Assembly (NCBI GenBank): GCA_002708825.1
Contig: PAPF01000035.1
Coordinates: forward strand, 1-64,000
Reading direction: 5' to 3'
From: Phyllobacteriaceae bacterium
GTDB lineage: Bacteria; Pseudomonadota; Alphaproteobacteria; Rhizobiales; Rhizobiaceae
Length of the DNA stretch: 64,000 nucleotides
Made by a program: the position numbers and the translations under genes. The notes under the pieces were generated by a model. That model saw only the letters and a list, made by a program, of their open reading frames with translations. It searched no databases and was not told the DNA's origin. This document shows positions 29,967-40,624 of the stretch, one piece after another (the stretch's first letter is position 1; every line of letters starts with the position of its first letter).

Positions 29967-30001
29967 GCCCGCATTGATCGAGATCATGCGCAAATGCGGG
30001 C
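29967..30001. promoter_or_regulatory. Inverted repeat enclosing an FNR-like box
   Basis: GCCCGCATT (29967-29975) and AATGCGGGC (29993-30001) are perfect 9-bp arms. Between them TTGAT-CGAG-ATCAT (29974-29987) matches the FNR box TTGAT-N4-ATCAA except for the last base. It is 66-79 bases upstream of the Rrf2 ATG. Confidence 0.5.
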
Positions 30002-30081
30002 AAAACGCCGCCGCCTGACCCCCCTTCAATAGGGGGGGGCGACAGTCGAAGCCCGGCGGGACGGAGCGCCGCTGACGCGCC

Positions 30082-31893
30082 TCAGTTGTCCCCCATCTTC
30101 AGGGCCTGGATGAAGGCTTCCTGGGGGATCTCGACGCGGCCGAACTGGCGCATCTTCTTCTTGCCCTCTTTCTGCTTCTCCAGCAGCTTGCGCTTGCGCG
30201 TGGCATCGCCGCCATAGCACTTGGCGGTCACGTCCTTGCGCATGGCCGAGATCGTCTCGCGGGCGATGACCTTGCCGCCGATCGCCGCCTGGACGGGGAT
30301 CTTGAACAGGTGGCGGGGGATCAGTTCCTTCAGCTTCTCGCACATGGCGCGCCCGCGCCGGTCCGCCTGGCTGCGGTGAACCAGCATGGACAGCGCGTCC
30401 ACCGGCTCGTCATTGACCAGGATGGACATCTTCACGAGGTCGCCCTCGCGGTAGTCCTTGAGCTGGTAGTCGAAGCTGGCATAGCCCTTGGAGATCGACT
30501 TCAGCCGGTCGTAGAAGTCGAACACCACCTCGTTGAGCGGCAGGTCATAGGTCACCATGGCCCGCTTGCCGACATAGTTGAGGTCGATCTGCACGCCGCG
30601 CCGCTCCTGGCACAGCTTCAGGATGGAGCCGAGATAGTCGTCCGGCGTCAGGATGGTGGCGCGGATCCACGGCTCTTCCACCGAGGCGATCTTCACCACG
30701 TCCGGCATGTCGGCCGGGTTGTGCAGTTCCATCACCGAACCGTCGGTCATGTTGAGGTGATAGACCACCGACGGCGCGGTGGCGATGAGGTCGAGGTTGA
30801 ACTCGCGTTCCAGCCGCTCCTGGATGATTTCCAGATGCAAGAGGCCGAGGAAGCCGCAGCGGAAGCCGAAGCCGAGCGCGGCGGAGGTTTCCATCTCGAA
30901 GGAGAACGAGGCGTCGTTGAGCCTGAGCTTGCCCATGGCGGCGCGCAGGTCCTCGAAATCGGCCGCGTCCACCGGGAAGAGCCCGCAGAACACCACCGGC
31001 TGGGCCGGCTTGAAGCCCGGCAGCGGCTTCTCGCAGGGCTTCTTGTCCTCGGTGATCGTGTCGCCCACGCGCGTGTCGGCCACTTCCTTGATCGACGCGG
31101 TGATGAAGCCGATCTCGCCGGGGCCAAGGCTGTCCACCATCACCATCTTCGGCGTCATCACGCCCACCCGCTCGACCGGATACTTGGCGTCCGTGCCCAT
31201 CATGCGGATGGTCTGGCCCTTCTTCAGCACGCCGTCGATGATGCGCACCAGCACGATCACGCCGAGATAGGAATCGTACCAGCTGTCGACCAGCATGGCT
31301 TTGAGCGGCTTGTCCCGCTCGCCTTCCCTGGGCGGCGGCAGCTTGTTGACGATGGCTTCGAGCACCGTGTCGACGCCAAGCCCGGTCTTGGCCGAGATCA
31401 TGCAGGCCTCCGAGGCGTCCAGCCCGATCACGTCCTCGATCTGCGCCTTGATGCGGTCGGGCTCCGCGGCCGGCAGGTCGATCTTGTTGAGGACGGTGAC
31501 GATCTCGTGGTCGTTGTCGAGCGCCTGGTAGACATTGGCCAGCGTCTGCGCCTCCACGCCCTGGCTGGCATCGACGACCAGCAGCGAGCCTTCGCAGGCG
31601 GCCAGCGAACGTGACACCTCGTAGGCGAAGTCGACATGGCCCGGCGTGTCGATCAGGTTCAGCACATAGTGCTGGCCGTCCTTCGCATCGTATTCGAGGC
31701 GCACGGTATTGGCCTTGATGGTGATGCCGCGCTCGCGCTCGATGTCCATCGCGTCGAGGATCTGGTCCTTCATTTCCCGGTCCTCGATGGACCCGGTCAT
31801 CTGGATCAGCCGGTCGGCGAGCGTCGACTTTCCATGGTCGATATGGGCGACGATGGAGAAGTTGCGGATATGGGAGCGTGGCGTATCGGTCAT
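30082..31893 (-). CDS. lepA: Elongation factor 4 (LepA)
   Basis: A 603-residue translational GTPase of normal length. [24 protein letters not shown] carries the P-loop near residues 14-25, so ATG 31893 is the right start (an upstream in-frame ATG adds an unrelated leader). [16 protein letters not shown] (G3), [11 protein letters not shown] (G4) and the LepA C-terminal [18 protein letters not shown] are present. It back-translocates stalled ribosomes and aids initiation/assembly. It is divergent from the macA-like gene. Confidence 0.97.
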   Translation of the reverse strand: MTDTPRSHIRNFSIVAHIDHGKSTLADRLIQMTGSIEDREMKDQILDAMDIERERGITIKANTVRLEYDAKDGQHYVLNLIDTPGHVDFAYEVSRSLAACEGSLLVVDASQGVEAQTLANVYQALDNDHEIVTVLNKIDLPAAEPDRIKAQIEDVIGLDASEACMISAKTGLGVDTVLEAIVNKLPPPREGERDKPLKAMLVDSWYDSYLGVIVLVRIIDGVLKKGQTIRMMGTDAKYPVERVGVMTPKMVMVDSLGPGEIGFITASIKEVADTRVGDTITEDKKPCEKPLPGFKPAQPVVFCGLFPVDAADFEDLRAAMGKLRLNDASFSFEMETSAALGFGFRCGFLGLLHLEIIQERLEREFNLDLIATAPSVVYHLNMTDGSVMELHNPADMPDVVKIASVEEPWIRATILTPDDYLGSILKLCQERRGVQIDLNYVGKRAMVTYDLPLNEVVFDFYDRLKSISKGYASFDYQLKDYREGDLVKMSILVNDEPVDALSMLVHRSQADRRGRAMCEKLKELIPRHLFKIPVQAAIGGKVIARETISAMRKDVTAKCYGGDATRKRKLLEKQKEGKKKMRQFGRVEIPQEAFIQALKMGDN

Positions 31894-32004
31894 GCCCGCG
31901 CATTTACCATGGGGCCAAGGAAACGCAAGCGCCAAGCGGGCAAGGGACCTTTCCGATATGTAACTCGTCTTGCGCTGCAACATGGCCTAAGTTCCCTTCG
32001 CATG

Positions 32005-32020
32005 CTTGACACGCGTCAAG
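32005..32020. promoter_or_regulatory. Palindrome between lepA and the macA-like gene
   Basis: CTTGAC-ACGC-GTCAAG is a perfect 16-bp inverted repeat, resembling the TTGAC-N4-GTCAA variant of FNR/CRP-family sites. It lies 56 bases before the macA-like ATG in a 182-base divergent gap. The left arm also resembles a CTTGAC -35 element, so it could be part of a promoter. Confidence 0.45.
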
Positions 32021-32075
32021 GCACGCCCGCGGCGCTTGGACAAAGTGTGCCGCATGAACGGGACAGGATCGCACC

Positions 32076-33323
32076 ATGCCGACGACCGCTGAAATCGAGG
32101 CCCTGGGCCGCAAGGGCCGCCGCCGGTGGCCGGGTTGGCTGGCGCTTGGAGTGCTGGCCGCCATGGTGCTGGGCGCGCTGTGGTGGTGGCAGGAACGCTC
32201 GGGCGCGCAGGCCGTGGCCTATGTCACCGTGCCCGCGGCGGTGAGGGACATCACCGTCACGGTGACCGCCACCGGCACGATCGAACCGATCAGCCAGGTC
32301 GACATTTCCTCGGAATTGTCGGGCACGGTGCGCTCGGTGGAAGCCGACTTCAACGACGTGGTGAAGAAGGGCCAGGTGCTGGCCAGCCTCGACACCGACA
32401 AGCTGGAGGCGGCCGTCGCATCGGCCCGCGCCCAGCTTGCCGCGCGCCAGGCGGCGCTGGAGGAAGCCCGCGTCACGATGGATGAGCGGCGCGACGGCTA
32501 TGACCGGGCCGTGCGGCTCAACGAGCGCGGCATCGCCTCGACAGAGAACCTTCTGACCGCCAAATCCGCCTGGCAGCGTGCCGAGGCCGCGATGAAGACG
32601 GCGCAGGCGACCATCCGGGTTGCCGAGGCCGACCTGCGGCTGCAGGAAACGAATCTGGCCAAGGCCTGCATCTGCGCGCCCATTGACGGCATCGTGCTCA
32701 GGCGCTCGGTCGAACCGGGCCAGATCGTCGCCGCAACGCTTTCCGCACCAGTCCTTTTCACGCTGGCCGAGAACCTGACCGCCATGGAACTGACGGTGGC
32801 CATCGACGAGGCCGACATCGGCCAGGTGGTGATCGGCAACGAGGCGACCTTCACCGTCGAGGCCTACCAGGACCGCACCTTCAACGCTGCCATCACCGCG
32901 CTGCGTTTCGCGCCGGAAACCGTCGATGGCGTTGTCACCTATGAAGCCATTCTCGACGTCGACAATTCGGGCCTGCTGCTGCGTCCGGGCATGACGGCGA
33001 CGGCGGAAATCACGGTCGCCGAGAAGGACGGCGTCCTGACCGTTCCCAACACGGCGCTGCGTTTCTCCCCGCCGGTCGAGCAGGAAACGACGGGCGGTTC
33101 CGGGCTCCTCGGCATGCTCATCCCGCGCCGGCCGCGCGGCGGCGGCCAGCCGCCCGCTGCCGCCGGCCAGGACGGCATGCGCCCGCTCTGGGTCCTGCGC
33201 GACGGCCGGGCTGCCGAGGTGCGAGTGAAGACCGGAGCCACGGACGGCATCGTCACCGAAATCCTGGCCGGCGACCTTTCCGCCTCCGATCCTGTCATCA
33301 CCGACATGACGGACGGACGATGA
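32076..33323 (+). CDS. MacA-like periplasmic adaptor of an ABC efflux pump
   Basis: A 415-residue HlyD/RND-adaptor protein with one N-terminal membrane segment (WLALGVLAAMVLGALWWW, about residues 26-43), a lipoyl/barrel-sandwich region (VDISSELSGTVRSVEADFND), a coiled-coil hairpin rich in Ala/Arg/Glu, and beta-barrel domains (IDEADIGQVVIGNEATFTV). It links the inner-membrane ABC transporter to an outer-membrane channel. No tolC homologue is in the operon. Its stop overlaps the ATPase start. Confidence 0.9.
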   Translation: MPTTAEIEALGRKGRRRWPGWLALGVLAAMVLGALWWWQERSGAQAVAYVTVPAAVRDITVTVTATGTIEPISQVDISSELSGTVRSVEADFNDVVKKGQVLASLDTDKLEAAVASARAQLAARQAALEEARVTMDERRDGYDRAVRLNERGIASTENLLTAKSAWQRAEAAMKTAQATIRVAEADLRLQETNLAKACICAPIDGIVLRRSVEPGQIVAATLSAPVLFTLAENLTAMELTVAIDEADIGQVVIGNEATFTVEAYQDRTFNAAITALRFAPETVDGVVTYEAILDVDNSGLLLRPGMTATAEITVAEKDGVLTVPNTALRFSPPVEQETTGGSGLLGMLIPRRPRGGGQPPAAAGQDGMRPLWVLRDGRAAEVRVKTGATDGIVTEILAGDLSASDPVITDMTDGR

Positions 33324-34084
33324 ACGCGTCGTCGAGGCAGACCGGCGGTTCCCCGGCGCCGCTGATTTCGTTTCGCGGCATCACCCGCACCTATGGCGAG
33401 GGCGAGGGGGCGGTGCAGGCGCTGCGCGGCATCGACCTGGAGATCGCGCAGGGCGAGTTCGTTGCCATCATGGGGCCCTCGGGATCGGGCAAGTCCACGG
33501 CCATGAACATCCTGGGCTGCCTCGACAAGCCGACTTCGGGGCAATATCTCTTCGCCGGCGCCGATGTTGCCCGCTTCGACCGTCACCAGCGGGCTCTCTT
33601 GCGCCGCGACTATCTCGGTTTCGTCTTTCAGCGCTACAATCTGCTGGCCCGGACAAAGGCCATCGACAATGTGGTTCTGCCGCTCATCTACAAGGGCATG
33701 CCGCGCGCTGAGCGCCGCGCCCGCGCAGCGGCCATGCTGGAAAAGGTGGGCCTCGGCCATCGCATGGACCGCGAGCCGTCCAAGCTTTCGGGCGGCGAGC
33801 AGCAGCGTGTCGCCATCGCGCGCGCCATCGTCACGGACCCGGAGATCCTTCTGGCCGACGAGCCGACCGGCAACCTCGACACCGCCCGATCGTTGGAGAT
33901 CATGGACCTGATCACGCGGCTGAACCGCGAGGAGGGGCTCACCGTCATCATGGTGACCCACGAGCCGGACATGGCCGTCTATGCCGACCGGATCGTCCGT
34001 TTCGTCGACGGCCTGATCGAAAGCGACGTCACGCGCCCGGCGCACGAGCGCATCGTGCTTGGGGAGCCCGGCCATGTTTCGTGA
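33320..34084 (+). CDS. MacB-type ABC transporter ATP-binding protein
   Basis: A 254-residue LolD/MacB-family ATPase: [20 protein letters not shown] (Walker A), [15 protein letters not shown] (signature), [11 protein letters not shown] (Walker B) and [13 protein letters not shown]. In E. coli MacB the ATPase is fused to the permease; here it is separate and overlaps the permease start by 11 bases. It powers export together with the next gene. Confidence 0.92.
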   Translation: MNASSRQTGGSPAPLISFRGITRTYGEGEGAVQALRGIDLEIAQGEFVAIMGPSGSGKSTAMNILGCLDKPTSGQYLFAGADVARFDRHQRALLRRDYLGFVFQRYNLLARTKAIDNVVLPLIYKGMPRAERRARAAAMLEKVGLGHRMDREPSKLSGGEQQRVAIARAIVTDPEILLADEPTGNLDTARSLEIMDLITRLNREEGLTVIMVTHEPDMAVYADRIVRFVDGLIESDVTRPAHERIVLGEPGHVS

Positions 34085-35282
34085 AACCGTGCTTCAGGCG
34101 CTTGCCGCCATCCTGCGCAACGCCATGCGCTCCTTCCTCACCGTGCTCGGCGTCATCATCGGCGTGGCGGCGGTCATCGCCATGGTCACCATCGGACGCG
34201 GCTCCACCGTCCAGATCGAATCCGACGTTTCCAAGCTCGGCACCAACCTCTTGATGGTGCGGCCCGGATTGAGCCGGGGTCCGCCTGGCACGGGCCGTCC
34301 GGCCACCCCCTTCACCATGAAGGATCTGGACGCCATTGCCCAGCAGGTGCCCGGCGTCGAGGCCGTTGCACCGATGAACGCGCAGACCATGACCATCGTG
34401 GCCGGCAACGAGAACCACACCGGCCAGGTCACAGGCACCGACAATGCCTTCTTCACGACGCGTGACTGGGACCTGGCGGAGGGGCGCGAATTCTTCGAAA
34501 GCGAGATCCGCTCCGGTGCGGCCGTCTGCATCCTTGGCGAAACGGTGCGGGAGGAACTCTTCGGCGGCGGCAATCCGCTGGGCGAGACGGTGCGCCTCGA
34601 ACAGATCGCCTGCCGCGTGATCGGCCTCCTGACCGAGAAGGGCGCTTCCGCATTCGGGTCCGACCAGGACGACATCCTGCTCATGCCGGTGCGCACCTTC
34701 ATGCGCCGGGTGTCGGGCAAGCAGGATGTGACGACCATCTTCGTCGGCGTGAAACAGGGCGTGTCCACGGCCCGCGTCCAGACCGCCATCGAGGTGCTGA
34801 TGCGCGAGCGCCGCCGCGTCCGGCCCGGCGACGAGGACAATTTCATGGTCATGGACACCAAGGAGATATCGTCCATGCTGACCGGCATCACCGGGGTGAT
34901 GACCGGGCTGCTCTCCGCCGTGGCCGCAGTCAGCCTGCTCGTCGGCGGCATCGGCATCATGAACATCATGCTGGTCAGCGTCACCGAGCGCACGCGCGAA
35001 ATCGGCATCAGGCTGGCCATCGGCGCGACGGAGGGGCAAGTGCTCATGCAGTTCCTGGTCGAGGCCGTTGTGCTGTCGCTGATCGGAGGGCTGATCGGAA
35101 TCGTCGCGGGGCTTGGCCTCGGCTATGCCGGCTCGGCCTTCATGCGTGTGCCGTTTTCGCCGGACTGGGGCGTGGCGGCGCTGGCCTTCGTCTTTTCCGC
35201 CTTCATCGGCATCGTCTTCGGCTACTTCCCGGCCCGCCGCGCGGCGCGGCTGGACCCGATCGAGGCCCTGCATCATGAATAG
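34074..35282 (+). CDS. MacB-type ABC transporter permease (FtsX domain)
   Basis: A 402-residue protein with one N-terminal membrane helix (about 16-37), a MacB periplasmic core domain (about 50-250) and three C-terminal FtsX helices (GVMTGLLSAVAAVSLLVGGIG, NIMLVSVTERTREIGIRLAIGA). The export substrate is unknown; MacAB systems handle macrolides, peptides or lipid-like molecules by mechanotransmission. The ATG at 34074 follows GGGGAG inside the preceding gene. Confidence 0.92.
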   Translation: MFRETVLQALAAILRNAMRSFLTVLGVIIGVAAVIAMVTIGRGSTVQIESDVSKLGTNLLMVRPGLSRGPPGTGRPATPFTMKDLDAIAQQVPGVEAVAPMNAQTMTIVAGNENHTGQVTGTDNAFFTTRDWDLAEGREFFESEIRSGAAVCILGETVREELFGGGNPLGETVRLEQIACRVIGLLTEKGASAFGSDQDDILLMPVRTFMRRVSGKQDVTTIFVGVKQGVSTARVQTAIEVLMRERRRVRPGDEDNFMVMDTKEISSMLTGITGVMTGLLSAVAAVSLLVGGIGIMNIMLVSVTERTREIGIRLAIGATEGQVLMQFLVEAVVLSLIGGLIGIVAGLGLGYAGSAFMRVPFSPDWGVAALAFVFSAFIGIVFGYFPARRAARLDPIEALHHE

Positions 35283-35298
35283 GCAAAGGAGAAGGTCC

Positions 35299-35607
35299 AT
35301 GTTCAATCCCTCGCGTCCCGCAATTGCCGCGGCTGCCTGCCTGTTCGCGCTTCCCGCGCTTGCCGCCCTGTCGCCCTGGTACCAGCGCCAGAAGGAACTG
35401 GAGCGCATCATCACCGATGCGCGGGTCATGGAGGCGCTGGACGCCGAACCGATCGATGCCATCGAAAGGACGGACGAGGACGAGTACCGCGTCTATGGCG
35501 GCGACTGCGCCGTGATGGTGACGATCGTCGATGTGCCGGGCGGTGAGGACATCATGGGCCCGCGCCGCTTCGATCTCGATATCGGCGAGGCCGACTGCGG
35601 CGAGTAG
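35299..35607 (+). CDS. Small secreted protein downstream of the MacAB-like genes
   Basis: A 102-residue protein with a signal peptide (RPAIAAAACLFALPALAAL) and an acidic mature part with two cysteines (GGDCAVMVTIVD, EADCGE) that could form a disulphide. The ATG has the site aaaggagaagg and lies 16 bases after the permease, so it is in the same operon. No family was recognised. A periplasmic partner or substrate-related role is only inference from position. Confidence 0.7.
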   Translation: MFNPSRPAIAAAACLFALPALAALSPWYQRQKELERIITDARVMEALDAEPIDAIERTDEDEYRVYGGDCAVMVTIVDVPGGEDIMGPRRFDLDIGEADCGE

Positions 35608-35728
35608 ACCTCCGGCCGGGGCGCCTTCCGCCGCTTCGCCGGAACTCACCGGCTTGCGGGAAGCGGTTTTGCCTTGCTTTTCGGTGCGCCCGCCCTAAGC
35701 CTTTGCGCGTTGCGGGAGAGGGAAAACC

Positions 35729-37741
35729 ATGACAACGAGCGCGTCCGGCCAGCCGGTCTTCCTGGGTATCGACACCGGCGGGACCTATACCGATGCGGTG
35801 CTCTGGCGCGAGGGCGGCGGCGTCATCGCCAGGGCCAAGGCACTGACCACGCGCCGGGATCTGGCCATCGGCATCGCCGGCGCCGCGCGCTCGGTAATCG
35901 CCGAGAGCGGTCTTGCCCCGTCGGAAATCGCGCTCGCCTCCCTGTCCACCACGCTCGCCACAAACGCGCTGGTGGAAGGACAGGGCGCGCCTGCCGCCCT
36001 CGTCATGATCGGCTTTGAACCGGCGGACCTGGAACGCGATGGGCTTGCCCGCGCTCTGGGCTCCGATCCCGCCGTCTTCTGTCCCGGCGGGCATGACATT
36101 CACGCCCGTCCGCGTCCGCTCGATCTGGGTCCGCTGGAATCGGTGCTGGACGACTGGGCGGCCACCCGCGCCGGCGTGGCGGTGGCGGGCCTCTTCGCGG
36201 TGCGCAATTCCGCCCATGAGGAAGCGGCTGCGCGGCTGATCGCCGAGCGCACGGGCCTGCCCGTCACCTGCTCGCATCACCTGACATCCAGGCTCGGCGG
36301 CCCCCGGCGTGCGCTCACCACACTGCTCAATGCCCGCCTCGTGCCGATGATCGGCGCGCTGCTCGATGCCATGGAGCGCTTTCTCGCGCAGGAAGGCATC
36401 TCCGCGCCGCTCATGGTGGTGCGCGGCGATGGCGCGCTGGTTTCCGCCGCCTTTGCCAGGCAGCGTCCCATCGAGACCATCCTGTCGGGCCCCGCGGCAA
36501 GCCTTGCCGGCGCGCGCGCGCTCACCGGGCTGGGCGATGCCTTCGTTTCCGACATCGGCGGCACGACGACCGATGTCGCCGTGCTCGACAAGGGCCTGCC
36601 GCGCCTCGATCCCGAAGGCGCCATGGTCGGCGGCTGGCGCACCATGGTCGAGGCGGTGGCCATGCGCACCTTCGGCCTTGGCGGCGATTCCGAGATCACG
36701 CTCGCCGACGGGGCGCTGGAAGCGGAACTCGTGCTCGGGCCGCGCAGGCTCATCCCGCTTTCGCTGGCCGAAACCCTCTTTCCGGGCCGCATAGCGCCGA
36801 TGCTGGAGCGTCAGCTTGCCGCCGGCCGGCCCTCACGCCTGGAAGGACGCTTCGCCTGGGCCACCGGGCTTGGCAAGGCCGAAGGCCTCGGCCGGTCCGA
36901 GGCGAGGCTTATCGAACTGCTGACCGCCGAGCCGCAGCCGCTCGACCGCCTGCTGACCGCCCTGCCCATGGCGGGTGCGCTTGCAAGGCTGGTCGCGGGC
37001 GGCCTCGCCCATGTCGCCGGGTTCACCCCGTCCGATGCCGCCCATGCGCTGGGCCTGCAGGACAACTGGAACACCGATGCCGCCCGGCTGGGCACCGCGC
37101 TTTTCATGCGCAGGAAGGACGGACGCGGCCGCCCGCTCGCTGCCTCCATCGAGGAGATGGCGAACCTGGTGCTCGCCGCCGTCACCCGCCGTTCCGCCGG
37201 GGTCATTCTCGAAACCGCGCTGGTCGAGGACGGCCTGGACGGCGCGGCCATGATGGCTCATCCGCTGGCCCAGCGTGCACTGGACCGGACGGACGGCTTC
37301 GTCCGAGCCGCGCTGTCGCTGGACCGGCCCGTCATCGGGCTGGGCGCCTCCGCCGGCCTGCATTACGCGAAATTGAAACGTCACACCGGTGCCGATGTGA
37401 TCGTGCCGGCCGATGCCGGTGTCGCCAATGCCGTCGGCGCGGTGGCCGGGCAGGTGCGCCTCACCGCCAGCGCGGAAGTTGCCCCGCTTGCCAATGGCCG
37501 TTTCCGGGTGATGATCGGCGACCATGTCGCCGACTTCGACACCGAGACCGAGGCCCTCGACCATGCTGGCGAACGCGCCGCCGCTGTCGCCGTCGAACTG
37601 GCCCTTTCTGCAGGGGCGGCGCAAGCCCAGGCCGCGGTCACACGCGACATCAGGGCCAGCGAACTGGACGGCCAGCGCTTCCTTGTCGCTGCAACGGTCA
37701 GTGCCACCGCGTCGGGCCGTCCGCGCCTCGCATCCGGCTGA
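35729..37741 (+). CDS. Hydantoinase/oxoprolinase family protein (HyuA type)
   Basis: A 670-residue protein with [14 protein letters not shown] (N-terminal actin-like nucleotide site), [26 protein letters not shown] and [15 protein letters not shown], as in HyuA/5-oxoprolinase A subunits. These enzymes use ATP to open cyclic amides such as hydantoins, 5-oxoproline or acetone-carboxylase substrates. The usual partner HyuB is not adjacent, so substrate and activity are open. A gggagaggg site precedes the ATG. Confidence 0.88.
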   Translation: MTTSASGQPVFLGIDTGGTYTDAVLWREGGGVIARAKALTTRRDLAIGIAGAARSVIAESGLAPSEIALASLSTTLATNALVEGQGAPAALVMIGFEPADLERDGLARALGSDPAVFCPGGHDIHARPRPLDLGPLESVLDDWAATRAGVAVAGLFAVRNSAHEEAAARLIAERTGLPVTCSHHLTSRLGGPRRALTTLLNARLVPMIGALLDAMERFLAQEGISAPLMVVRGDGALVSAAFARQRPIETILSGPAASLAGARALTGLGDAFVSDIGGTTTDVAVLDKGLPRLDPEGAMVGGWRTMVEAVAMRTFGLGGDSEITLADGALEAELVLGPRRLIPLSLAETLFPGRIAPMLERQLAAGRPSRLEGRFAWATGLGKAEGLGRSEARLIELLTAEPQPLDRLLTALPMAGALARLVAGGLAHVAGFTPSDAAHALGLQDNWNTDAARLGTALFMRRKDGRGRPLAASIEEMANLVLAAVTRRSAGVILETALVEDGLDGAAMMAHPLAQRALDRTDGFVRAALSLDRPVIGLGASAGLHYAKLKRHTGADVIVPADAGVANAVGAVAGQVRLTASAEVAPLANGRFRVMIGDHVADFDTETEALDHAGERAAAVAVELALSAGAAQAQAAVTRDIRASELDGQRFLVAATVSATASGRPRLASG

Positions 37742-37884
37742 CATGCGGCGAGGGGCGAAAAGCATATTTTCCGAAATTGAAAAAGTGCTTTCGACTTTCG
37801 CCGATTGACGGAAAAGGTCCACGCGTGTTCTTGAACGGCGAGCTTGGCGCCAATGCGCCCGACGGACCAATCGAGGAGGCCCCC

Positions 37885-40047
37885 ATGACCGGACGCGTCA
37901 CCCGCAACGGCTTGCAGATCGACAGGCAATTGCACGACTTCATCGTGGAGCGGGCCATGCCCGGAACCGGTGTCGAGCCGGACGCCTTCTTTGCCGGCTT
38001 CGGCGCCGCCGTCGCCGATCTCGCCCCGAAGAACCGCGCGCTTCTCGCGAAGCGCGACGCCCTTCAGGCGAAGCTCGACGCCTGGTATCGCGAAAACGGC
38101 GCGCCTGCCGACATGGATGCCTACAAGGATTTCCTGCGCGAGATCGGTTACCTGCTGCCCGAGGGCCCGGCCTTCCAGGTCGAGACCTCCAATGTCGATC
38201 CCGAGATCGCGGCGGTGGCCGGTCCGCAGCTTGTCGTGCCGATCATGAATGCCCGCTTCGCGCTCAACGCCGCCAATGCCCGCTGGGGTTCGCTTTACGA
38301 CGCGCTCTACGGCACCGATGCGCTGGGCGACAAGCCGCAGGCCGGCGGCTACGATCCCGAACGCGGCGCCCGTGTCATCGCCTGGGCCAAGGCCTTCCTC
38401 GACGACAGCGCACCGCTGGAAGGGGCAAGCTGGACGGACGCCACCGGCTTCGCGGTCGAGGGCGGCGGGCTGGTCGTGAAGATTGCCGATGGCGCGACCC
38501 GGCTGAAGGATGCCGGCCAGTTTGCCGGATATGTCGGCGATGCGGCCGGACCGTCCGAAGTCATCACGGTGCGCAACGGCATGCATGCCCGCGTGGTGAT
38601 CGACGCCGCGCACCCCATCGGCAGGACCGATCCGGCCCATGTCGCCGACGTGGTGCTGGAATCGGCGCTCACCACCATCATGGACTGCGAGGATTCCGTT
38701 GCTGCCGTCGATGCCGAGGACAAGGTTCTGGTCTATTCCAACTGGCTCGGCCTGATGCAGGGCAATCTGGAGGAGACCTTCCAGAAGGGCGGCAAGACGA
38801 TGACGCGCCGCATGAACGCGGATGTTGCCTATACCGCGCCGGATGGTTCTGCGGCCACGCTCAAGGGCCGCTCGCTCATGCTCATCCGCAATGTCGGCCA
38901 CCTGATGACCAATCCCGCCATCCTGCTGGAGGACGGGTCGGAAATCCCCGAGGGCATCATGGACGCCTTCGTGACCGCCCTGATCGCCCTGCACGACATC
39001 GGCCCCGCCGGCCGCCGCGCCAACAGCGCTGCCGGCTCCATGTATGTGGTCAAGCCGAAGATGCACGGGCCGGAAGAGGTGGCCTTCGCCGTCGAACTCT
39101 TCTCCCGCGTCGAACAGGTGCTCGGCATGGCCGAAAACACCATGAAGATGGGCATCATGGACGAGGAGCGCCGCACGACGGTCAACCTCAAGGAATGCAT
39201 CCGCGCCGCGAAGTCGCGCGTCGTGTTCATCAACACCGGCTTCCTCGACCGCACCGGCGACGAGATGCACACCTCCATGGAAGCCGGCCCGATGATCCGC
39301 AAGGGCGACATGAAGACAGCCGCGTGGATCCAGGCCTACGAGAACTGGAATGTCGATGTCGGACTGGAATGCGGCCTGAACGGCCATGCCCAGATCGGCA
39401 AGGGCATGTGGGCCATGCCCGACCTCATGCATGCCATGCTGGAACAGAAGATCGGCCATCCGAAGGCCGGCGCCAACACCGCATGGGTGCCGAGCCCGAC
39501 CGCCGCCACCCTGCACGCCACCCACTACCACAAGGTCGACGTGGCCGGGGTGCAGGAAGGCCTGAAGAGCCGTGGCCGTGCCAAGCTGGACGACATCCTC
39601 TCGGTTCCGGTGGCCGTCCGCCCGAACTGGTCGGAAGAGGACAAGCTGGCCGAATTGCGCAACAATGCCCAGGGCATCCTGGGTTATGTCGTGCGCTGGG
39701 TCGATCAGGGTGTCGGCTGTTCCAAGGTGCCGGACATCAACGATGTCGGCCTGATGGAGGACCGCGCCACGCTGCGCATCTCGTCCCAGCACATCGCCAA
39801 CTGGCTGCATCACGGCGTGGTGACGCGCGAACAGGTGATGGACGTCATGAAGGAAATGGCCGCCGTCGTCGACCGCCAGAATGCCGGCGATCCGGCTTAT
39901 GTGCCCATGGCGCCGGGCTTTGACGGCATTGCCTTCAAGGCCGCCTGCGATCTCGTCTTCGAGGGTCTGGCCCAGCCCAACGGCTATACCGAGCCGGTGC
40001 TGCACCGCCGCCGCCTCGAACTCAAGGCGAGCCGCGCGGCCGGCTGA
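37885..40047 (+). CDS. glcB: Malate synthase G
   Basis: A 720-residue monomeric malate synthase of usual length. It has an N-terminal clasp, [15 protein letters not shown], the catalytic barrel with [13 protein letters not shown] and [22 protein letters not shown], and C-terminal [29 protein letters not shown]. It condenses glyoxylate and acetyl-CoA to malate in the glyoxylate shunt. The ATG at 37885 follows GAGGAGG; in-frame codons upstream are not homologous. No isocitrate lyase gene is nearby. Confidence 0.96.
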   Translation: MTGRVTRNGLQIDRQLHDFIVERAMPGTGVEPDAFFAGFGAAVADLAPKNRALLAKRDALQAKLDAWYRENGAPADMDAYKDFLREIGYLLPEGPAFQVETSNVDPEIAAVAGPQLVVPIMNARFALNAANARWGSLYDALYGTDALGDKPQAGGYDPERGARVIAWAKAFLDDSAPLEGASWTDATGFAVEGGGLVVKIADGATRLKDAGQFAGYVGDAAGPSEVITVRNGMHARVVIDAAHPIGRTDPAHVADVVLESALTTIMDCEDSVAAVDAEDKVLVYSNWLGLMQGNLEETFQKGGKTMTRRMNADVAYTAPDGSAATLKGRSLMLIRNVGHLMTNPAILLEDGSEIPEGIMDAFVTALIALHDIGPAGRRANSAAGSMYVVKPKMHGPEEVAFAVELFSRVEQVLGMAENTMKMGIMDEERRTTVNLKECIRAAKSRVVFINTGFLDRTGDEMHTSMEAGPMIRKGDMKTAAWIQAYENWNVDVGLECGLNGHAQIGKGMWAMPDLMHAMLEQKIGHPKAGANTAWVPSPTAATLHATHYHKVDVAGVQEGLKSRGRAKLDDILSVPVAVRPNWSEEDKLAELRNNAQGILGYVVRWVDQGVGCSKVPDINDVGLMEDRATLRISSQHIANWLHHGVVTREQVMDVMKEMAAVVDRQNAGDPAYVPMAPGFDGIAFKAACDLVFEGLAQPNGYTEPVLHRRRLELKASRAAG

Positions 40048-40068
40048 ACCGAATGGCAAGGAGATGAT

Positions 40069-40090
40069 GCGGCGCGGGCAACCGCGCCGC
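40069..40090. terminator. GC-rich hairpin between glcB and the MarR gene
   Basis: GCGGCGCGG-GCAA-CCGCGCCGC: a perfect 9-bp stem with a GCAA tetraloop-like turn, 22 bases after the glcB stop and between convergent genes. There is no T run, so termination may need Rho. Confidence 0.55.
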
Positions 40091-40128
40091 TCGCCCGGCC
40101 TCTGCCCTCAAAGCCCCGGCCTTCGTCC

Positions 40129-40560
40129 TCAGAGCATCGTGCGCAGGCTTTCCAGCGTCCGGCGTGTCGTGTCCAGCGCGCTGGCAGAAAAGCGTCCGGC
40201 GAGATTGAGCATGAACCGGCTTTCGCGCATCCGCGCCTGGTCCACCGTCTTGTAACCCTCGTCGGTGACGGCTGCGAGCCTGGAACGCCTGTGCGCCGGG
40301 TTGGCGCCCCATGCGATCAGCCCCCTTGCCGCCAGCCCGTTGCACACCTGTTGCACATGCTGCCGGCTGACACCCTGGGCCCGCGCCAGGTCCGGCACGG
40401 TTGCCGCGCCATCGTCGGCCAGACGCTCCAGCACCGTCAGGTCGGAACGGTTGACGCCCGCCTCCTCGTGCAGCCGTTGATAGGCGCCGGCCAGGTCGGC
40501 CGGCACGATCCGCAGCAGGGTCAGGAGGGCGGCGAGGTCTTGTTCGCGAGTCGGACGCAT
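40129..40560 (-). CDS. MarR-family transcriptional regulator
   Basis: A 143-residue winged-helix protein: LTVLERLADDGAATVPDLARAQGVSRQHVQ, VCNGLAARGLIAWG, followed by the wing NPAHRRSRLAAVTDEG. MarR proteins are dimeric ligand- or redox-sensing repressors. A 13-bp palindrome GCATG-GTT-CATGC covers its start codon (40557-40569) and a TTGACA lies 36-41 bases upstream of the ATG, consistent with self-control. The next gene upstream on the same strand is a rhodanese. Confidence 0.88.
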   Translation of the reverse strand: MRPTREQDLAALLTLLRIVPADLAGAYQRLHEEAGVNRSDLTVLERLADDGAATVPDLARAQGVSRQHVQQVCNGLAARGLIAWGANPAHRRSRLAAVTDEGYKTVDQARMRESRFMLNLAGRFSASALDTTRRTLESLRTML

Positions 40561-40624
40561 GGTTCATGCATCCACGATGACAACGGGCTTGTCAAATACA
40601 GGGCGGCTTGCGTGCCTGCCCCGT

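Noticed and set aside
29950-30081. Poly-C/poly-G hairpin (30019-30039) after lepA as an intrinsic terminator
   Set aside because: The stem is only a homopolymer run with no T tract on either strand, so termination there cannot be supported.
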